Below the pieces are notes generated by a model, which saw nothing but the letters and a program-made list of their open reading frames with translations, ran no database searches and had not been told where the DNA came from. The position numbers and the translations under genes are program-made. Shown in pieces: positions 59,101-64,000 of a stretch of 64,000 nt of DNA (position 1 is its first letter; each line of letters starts with the position of its first letter). The stretch lies in assembly GCA_914767715.1 (NCBI GenBank), contig OU612072.1, forward strand, positions 16,368,001 through 16,432,000, read 5' to 3'. The stretch comes from Membranipora membranacea (lineage: Eukaryota; Bryozoa; Gymnolaemata; Cheilostomatida; Membraniporidae).

Positions 59101-61391
59101 CCCGCTATGCACTAGTCGAAGTCGTTCTCATTGATTGGCTGGTATCAATTCTGTCATTTCGTGGTGAATATAAACAGGGCTCTATAATAAAGACAGACTA
59201 TAAAGTGTCTATTTATTCTTCAAAAGTTTCAAAACAATTGGTCTACTCACCATTTGAGCATTTGGTATTTTCAGGCAAGCAGTTTACACAAAAGGTCTTA
59301 TAGCATTCAGGACAACCAAAGGACAGCTCTTGATCTTTGTGTATAGGACAGAATCTCTTCTCTAACTTCTTCATGGCTCTTCTGTATACAGCAATCTCCA
59401 CTACCTTGTGTTCTGGGTTTAACTCAAAATGAGGCTGAAACATTAGATTCTGGATATAATTGTGATACATTCTTACAATCCAGCGCTGGATAAGGTACTA
59501 CATAGAGGGTGGTGGAGCCAGGAAGATAGACTAAACCTAATTGAATATCGTTGAGATCAATGAGAGAGTGAGAGTGGGGTTGATGGCTTCAAACCTTTAT
59601 AATTTTCTATTGAAGGCACATAAAGACCTCAGTTCTTGATCAGATTGTCAGAAAAGAAAAAGAGCATAGGGCCGTACCATGCTAAATGGATCAGTGTCCT
59701 TCCAGTACGGCATCATTGATAAGTATGTGTTTGTGGTGGTTGGTTGGTGGGAGATGGGCGGGTGCAGCTGCAGTTTGACCCGCTAGCAGTCGACATGGTA
59801 CTTTATTTTCAAGTTTTTTTAGTTATTTTAGGGCGTTTAATGACAACAGCAATATTATAGTCTGGCAGCAAGTTCTGCAGTTGTTATGAAATATTTCAAC
59901 ACTTAGAAAAATTCAGAGCACTTCTGGGTTAAAAATATATATAGTGTTAGAAATTGTCCTCCCTTCTCATCTATGAGCTATGAGGTATCCATGGGGCCTA
60001 ATGCTGTACCAGCCCAATAAACTATCACTTCTTTCTACTTGACAGAATTGTATAAATTAGTAAATGAAGTTATCTACTATTGTAAAAAGTCTCCTGACAA
60101 TGGAACGAAAGTTGATTTAAACCCATGTGGAAAAGAATGGTAATTAAAAGTCTTTTGAAGTGGTAACTTATTAGGTTGGCACAGCACTAGGCACCATGGA
60201 TACCTCGATACCTGGATACCATGGATACCTCTTAGATGAGAAGGGAGGACAATTTCTACTACTATACAAAATTCTGAATTCTCTCAATGTGAAAATATTG
60301 CATAAGTACTGCTGAAGTAGCTGCCAAACTATAATATATTGATATTGAGTCTTTAACACACATTTAAATTTACCATCATAACCTATAATTAACAATAGAT
60401 ATATTCAACAAGCTGAAATGCACCACAGATTAGAAGCAAACATTACTACACTTACCCCAGAATGATGATCACAGAACACATCGTTACAAGCGTAGCAATA
60501 CATATCAGCTCTTTTCTTATCTTCTTCATTATTCTTTATACAGATATGACAAAATATGACATCATGTTCCTTTTTTGATGACCTGCCAGATGGCAGCTTG
60601 TTCATTGTAAGCTCTGTCACTGCCCTACAAAACACAGCAGGCAAAACAATTAGATTGGGAATGGAAGCAAAAGTACCAAGAGTTAGCTGTGATGTAAGGA
60701 CTATTAACTACAACTTGTTTCATGGCATCAAAGAGCTGCAGAACATTGCATTGTTTGTCGTTTCTCATGGTGATCACCATTCTACACCAGTAATCACAAG
60801 CTAACTGAGTAGTGAAACTCTAAGAACCAAATACAAGGTCAAAATGCTCAGTCTATGTGCTCAGATGGCTGCGTAGTGAGTTAATGGTATTACATCATTA
60901 AACACTCAATACAAATGAAGTTGAGTGTTTGATAGTTTGTAATGCCACTAACCGCAATGCAGCCCTCTGAGCAGTTAGAATAACCATCAGCCGATGTTAA
61001 CCGGTAGCTGGCTGGTGAACTGATATAACATTATTATACCTTAAAACATGCATGTCAAGTTGTCAAAATTGACTAATAACCTAATTTTTTATATATTTCA
61101 ACAACTTAATTAGACGATCATACGAGGTCATATTAATTTATTAAAAATATACTGTGATGTGTTCTTGGTTATGTCCGATGTGCCGACAGTAAATTAAAGT
61201 CATTATTACCTGCATGTCTCACAAGGGAAGTCACTCGTTGATATCTCAGAGAGTTTGAGCAGACATTCTGTGCAGATCTTATGGGAGCAGGGTAGTAGCT
61301 TAAGATCACAGCCCAGAAAAGTCTCATACTCCATGCAGATAAAACACTGCGCTTCTCCATCTTTTGCTTTATTTACATAAGCCTCAGCCAT
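55868..61391 (-). CDS. TRIM gene 4: RING, B-box 1, B-box 2, coiled coil, NHL-like propeller; probable E3 ubiquitin ligase
   Basis: Exons 61210-61391, 60456-60624, 59251-59434, 58659-58855, 58270-58440, 57591-57702, 56348-57175 and 55868-56007 give 1983 nt, 660 residues plus stop, open throughout. The RING (starting MAEAYVNKAKDGEAQCFICM) and B-box 1 keep every zinc ligand but are clearly diverged from genes 1-3, whereas coiled-coil and propeller exons are as similar as genes 1 and 3 are to each other. The upstream region shares no promoter with genes 1-3 and there is no MRPL4 copy behind it. It is therefore either the edge member of the array or a mosaic made by gene conversion of its 3' half. 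Exons appear undamaged. Confidence 0.9.
58900..59180 (-). mobile_element. tRNA-derived SINE in the TRIM gene 4 intron
   Basis: Same position and orientation as in genes 2 and 3; head at about 58980-59066 with minus-strand B box GTGGGATCGGGGATC. Very close to the gene 2 copy. Confidence 0.55.
59944..60262. repeat. Foldback (inverted repeat) element in the TRIM gene 4 intron
   Basis: 59944-60015 and 60172-60262 are imperfect reverse complements; the outer ends share GAAATTGTCCTCCCTTCTC. The right arm has a small internal tandem duplication of a GGATACC-containing unit. The spacer is about 155 bp and non-coding. It looks like a MITE or foldback element; no target duplication is evident. Confidence 0.65.
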
Positions 61392-61446
61392 TCTGTCCTG
61401 GCATAATGATAATTAATGATACCCTGTTGTTGTAGCTGCAACAATT

Positions 61447-61571
61447 AGACCAAATTTGGCCAAATTGCCTGCATTCGGAGCTGCTCCCGATCAACTGGTC
61501 ACACCACAGCCTGGGGGCATAACCAGTGGGAGGGAGCAACTGGAGTGCAGGCAATTGGATTAAATTTGATC
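61447..61571. mobile_element. Hairpin MITE-like element, copy 1
   Basis: The left arm (61447-61499) and right arm (61521-61571) pair over most of their length; both contain AATTGCCTGCA and TGCTCCC in mirror order. The element is about 125 bp, 50 bp upstream of the TRIM gene 4 start codon, so it may sit in the promoter or 5' UTR. Confidence 0.6.
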
Positions 61572-62463
61572 TAGGAATACTGGATGTAGTTCAAATCACA
61601 CATCCAGATAGTGCTTATTTCAAGAAAGTTAAGGACTTCAACTTCAATGAAATTCAAAATTCACCCTGAAAATACTACTTACTTGTAAAATCTAAGGGAA
61701 TCCAAATTCTTGACTCGTTTGACTAAAAGTTGCTAACAAAGAGGAAGTGTGTCACCTAGCATGTGTTCCAAAGTTGTTTCAAATTCAGTTAGTCGATGCG
61801 CTTGCTATCACCCCGATAAGAATATGTTTAATAAAATCATGATATATTTTTCCATAAGTACCCTTATCTTATCTTTATATACCATTAACATTAGGCTCCA
61901 AAGTCAATACTGGTTGAATACTAGGTGCTATTAGTTTGTAGCCTTGCTGAATGATAAGATATCACGGTAATATGCCCTTATTTTCGTGTTGTACGGTGGT
62001 GTATTTCTGATAAGCCAGTATCGTGTCACTGTGTGCTGAGAATAGCTAACACCACAGTCATCGATTGTGAAACACTGATTCCCAGCACACAGTAAATTGT
62101 TTATAAGTACCAATTAGGTTATTCCTGTATTGAATATTATTGAAGTTATAAACCTCGCTGTGGATCAAAAAGCCATCATAGTTTACTTTGGAGTTGCCCA
62201 GCCTCACATAAAGGGAAGGCAATTCCTATTTTATTTGTAGTCCAAGGTAAACATAACATTACTCAATCTGCTAGCCATGCATTGTTCGGTGGGGGTTCCC
62301 CGCCCCACCGAAGGAGCTACGAATTTAAACGAAGATTATTTTAGATGTTTCCGTAATATGTGTTATACTTCCGAGAAATTTATTCATAATAGGCCTATAT
62401 TGGTGTTACCCAAAAATAGACTTTTATCCGGTTACTTTCACTACTGTGTTGTTGTGTTTTTCA

Positions 62464-62630
62464 GGAACACAATTCAAAGGTTGATGGTCAGATGGACGTC
62501 AAAAAGGCGCTCAGTAGTAGTACTACTAAATCATCCTAGGCCTAGAGGTAGCCTCATGAGAGCTTTCAGAGCTAATTCTTTGTTCCAGCAAACCATTTCA
62601 AACAGGAGCAGATTGTCAGCGCCCATCAAA
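62464..62630 (+). other. Candidate exon of an unidentified plus-strand gene
   Basis: A good acceptor (GTGTTTTTCAG) precedes 62464 and a good donor (GTGAGT) follows 62630. One frame is open through both and encodes about 55 residues rich in Arg and Ser (QRLMVRWTSKRRSVVVLL is the start). No domain is recognised; neighbouring exons are not evident. It may be chance. Confidence 0.2.
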
Positions 62631-63214
62631 GCTGTGAGTATCTCCACCATAGACAATTATCTCCACTCACTGACCACACTGATAACAAGATTACACTATT
62701 ACCATGTGTATCACGGATCGTGAGAGCCAATTTTAATACGAGTACCTACCATGTGCCCACCCCAAATTATTGGAACTGTCCTCAGGTCGTCACACTAACT
62801 TTCTTCTGATGGTACTCAAGCTAAGTGAATAAATTGACTCTCTATTGATCAGAGATATACATGCAATAGTATATCACGTGATCACTGTGCACGCAGACTA
62901 GACACTATCTATATATGACTGTGTTTGTGTCGCTGATAAATAGAATTCAGTTCAATAGAATTAGCTTCAGTACCTTACAAGAAAAGTTAACCTAGCCTCT
63001 ATTTTTGCTGAGAAATAGCGAACTCCAGGTTGTGAGACTTGTCACCTCTTAATGATACCCCCCCCCCTTCTCTCAGATTTCCATATTACATACTATGTTT
63101 ACAAAAGTGTACCTTGTGAAAGAGCTGCATCTTAACCGCTGCGCTGTGGTTAGTATAAAGCAGCAGTTTTTTGGTTTCGAATCACAAAGTTGAGATGAAA
63201 TTTTGCCGAAATTG

Positions 63215-63316
63215 TGCCGAAAGTTTGTCAAATTTGCCTGCATCAGGGCTGTTGCTCCTCTACTCAACCAGCTTCATAGTGGGAGCAACTCTGAACGCAA
63301 TCAAATTAAATCAATC
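63215..63316. mobile_element. Hairpin MITE-like element, copy 2 (diverged)
   Basis: Shares with 61447-61571 the order TTTGCCTGCAT, TTGCTCC, then GGGAGCAACT and AATCAAATTAAAT. The arms pair imperfectly. Just upstream a B-box-like GGTTTCGAATCAC (about 63171) may be chance. Confidence 0.5.
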
Positions 63317-64000
63317 GTAATGAATGTGTCAGCCAGCCTGTTCATATGTTATTGGCTTGACAGTCAGCCAACATTGACCTGGAGTTCTTGTTCTTGTTAG
63401 ATAACATATTTCTGCATAAGATCCTCCCTATAAATGGAGGCAGTTAGTTACAAGATGAACAAGGCCAAAGGCATGAGCCTGCTGTCTAGTCTTTTTTTGT
63501 GTTACAAAGATCATTCAATTACTTTCACTTATCAAGCTGTCACTCAATTGGCAAGCTACGACAATTCACTAAAACAGAAAGTTGTCTTCTCTGCTTTTAT
63601 AAGGAGACAACTCCAATACCTCAGCTCACTTTATTTGGCTGCAGTTTTTATGTTTTTGTACCCTTTTCTTACCGCATGAATCAAGAAGATTTGCAAAGAG
63701 AATTTGGAGGAGGGGGGAAACTGCTTGAGATAAGAAAGGCAACTGCAGACTGCAGACATTGGGTAATAACAGGATAAATATTTGTCTTGTGTATCCAAAT
63801 CTCTTCACTCAAGCAGTGTAGCTAGGTCCCTAGTCCCTAGCAATGTCTTCAAAATTTTCAGATGAAGTCTTTAGCCTTGAGTTGTATGAGTCAACAGCTT
63901 TACATCTTATTTTAGTGGGCTAAGCCTCTTTTCTCATCGACTTAGGAAGGTGTCTGATGTTGAATATGTTGTCGTAAAAAATAGTTTATATAAATAACAT

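Larger units (their letters stand above)
61392..64000. other. Right-hand flank of the array, no firm gene
   Basis: Unrelated to the regions upstream of TRIM genes 1-3 and without MRPL4 similarity. Open stretches at 62277-62723 and 63434-63777 (+) show no recognisable domain. Two related hairpin elements (61447-61571, 63215-63316) and a C run near 63058-63067 are the only structured features. Confidence 0.45.

Noticed and set aside
62277-62723. A 148-residue plus-strand gene
   Set aside because: Composition is not protein-like in its first part and no domain is seen; only the middle part with splice sites is kept as a weak candidate exon.

Overview
This window is an AT-rich stretch of an animal nuclear genome. 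It has many short introns, LINE, Ty3-like, SINE and DNA-transposon remnants, and a nuclear gene for a mitochondrial ribosomal protein. The host is most likely a marine invertebrate, but nothing here fixes the phylum. Almost all cellular coding sequence is on the minus strand.

The core is a tandem array of four complete TRIM-type E3 ubiquitin ligase genes at 1737-6191, 25884-30933, 40528-44950 and 55868-61391. Each has eight coding exons: RING, B-box 1, B-box 2, three coiled-coil exons, a large NHL-like beta-propeller exon and a short last exon that finishes the propeller. Spliced as described, all four stay in frame and encode 657-660 residues. A fifth, 5'-truncated piece lies at 38084-38661. 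Genes 1-3 share one promoter and a nearly identical RING; gene 4 has a different 5' half but a closely related 3' half.

Upstream of gene 1, in the same orientation, is MRPL4 (mitochondrial uL4m; last four exons at 8136-12589; N-terminal exons not found). Genes 2 and 3 are each preceded by an MRPL4 pseudogene cut at the same base of the same exon and joined to a block (34366-36480; also 38662-39840 and 52946-54820) that carries a TATA/CCAAT/E-box/CRE-like promoter on the minus strand. The array therefore grew by unequal duplication of a TRIM-MRPL4 unit.

From 10 to 25 kb the sequence is mostly transposable: two degenerate LINEs, a frameshifted zinc-motif gene of unknown function, a roughly 178-bp satellite with dimeric structure, a decayed Ty3-type retroelement and a tRNA-derived SINE. 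Between the duplicated copies there are DNA transposons whose ends can be read against an empty paralogous site: a 3.3-kb element with terminal inverted repeats (49669-52945), a hAT-like MITE nested in it (50755-51143) and a TTAA-flanked MITE (54930-55306). The right 2.6 kb holds no convincing gene.

The most interesting signal is that differences among the four TRIM proteins cluster in short propeller segments while RING, B-box and coiled-coil parts are nearly constant. This is the pattern expected of a recognition family diversifying its ligand surface. That function is inference.
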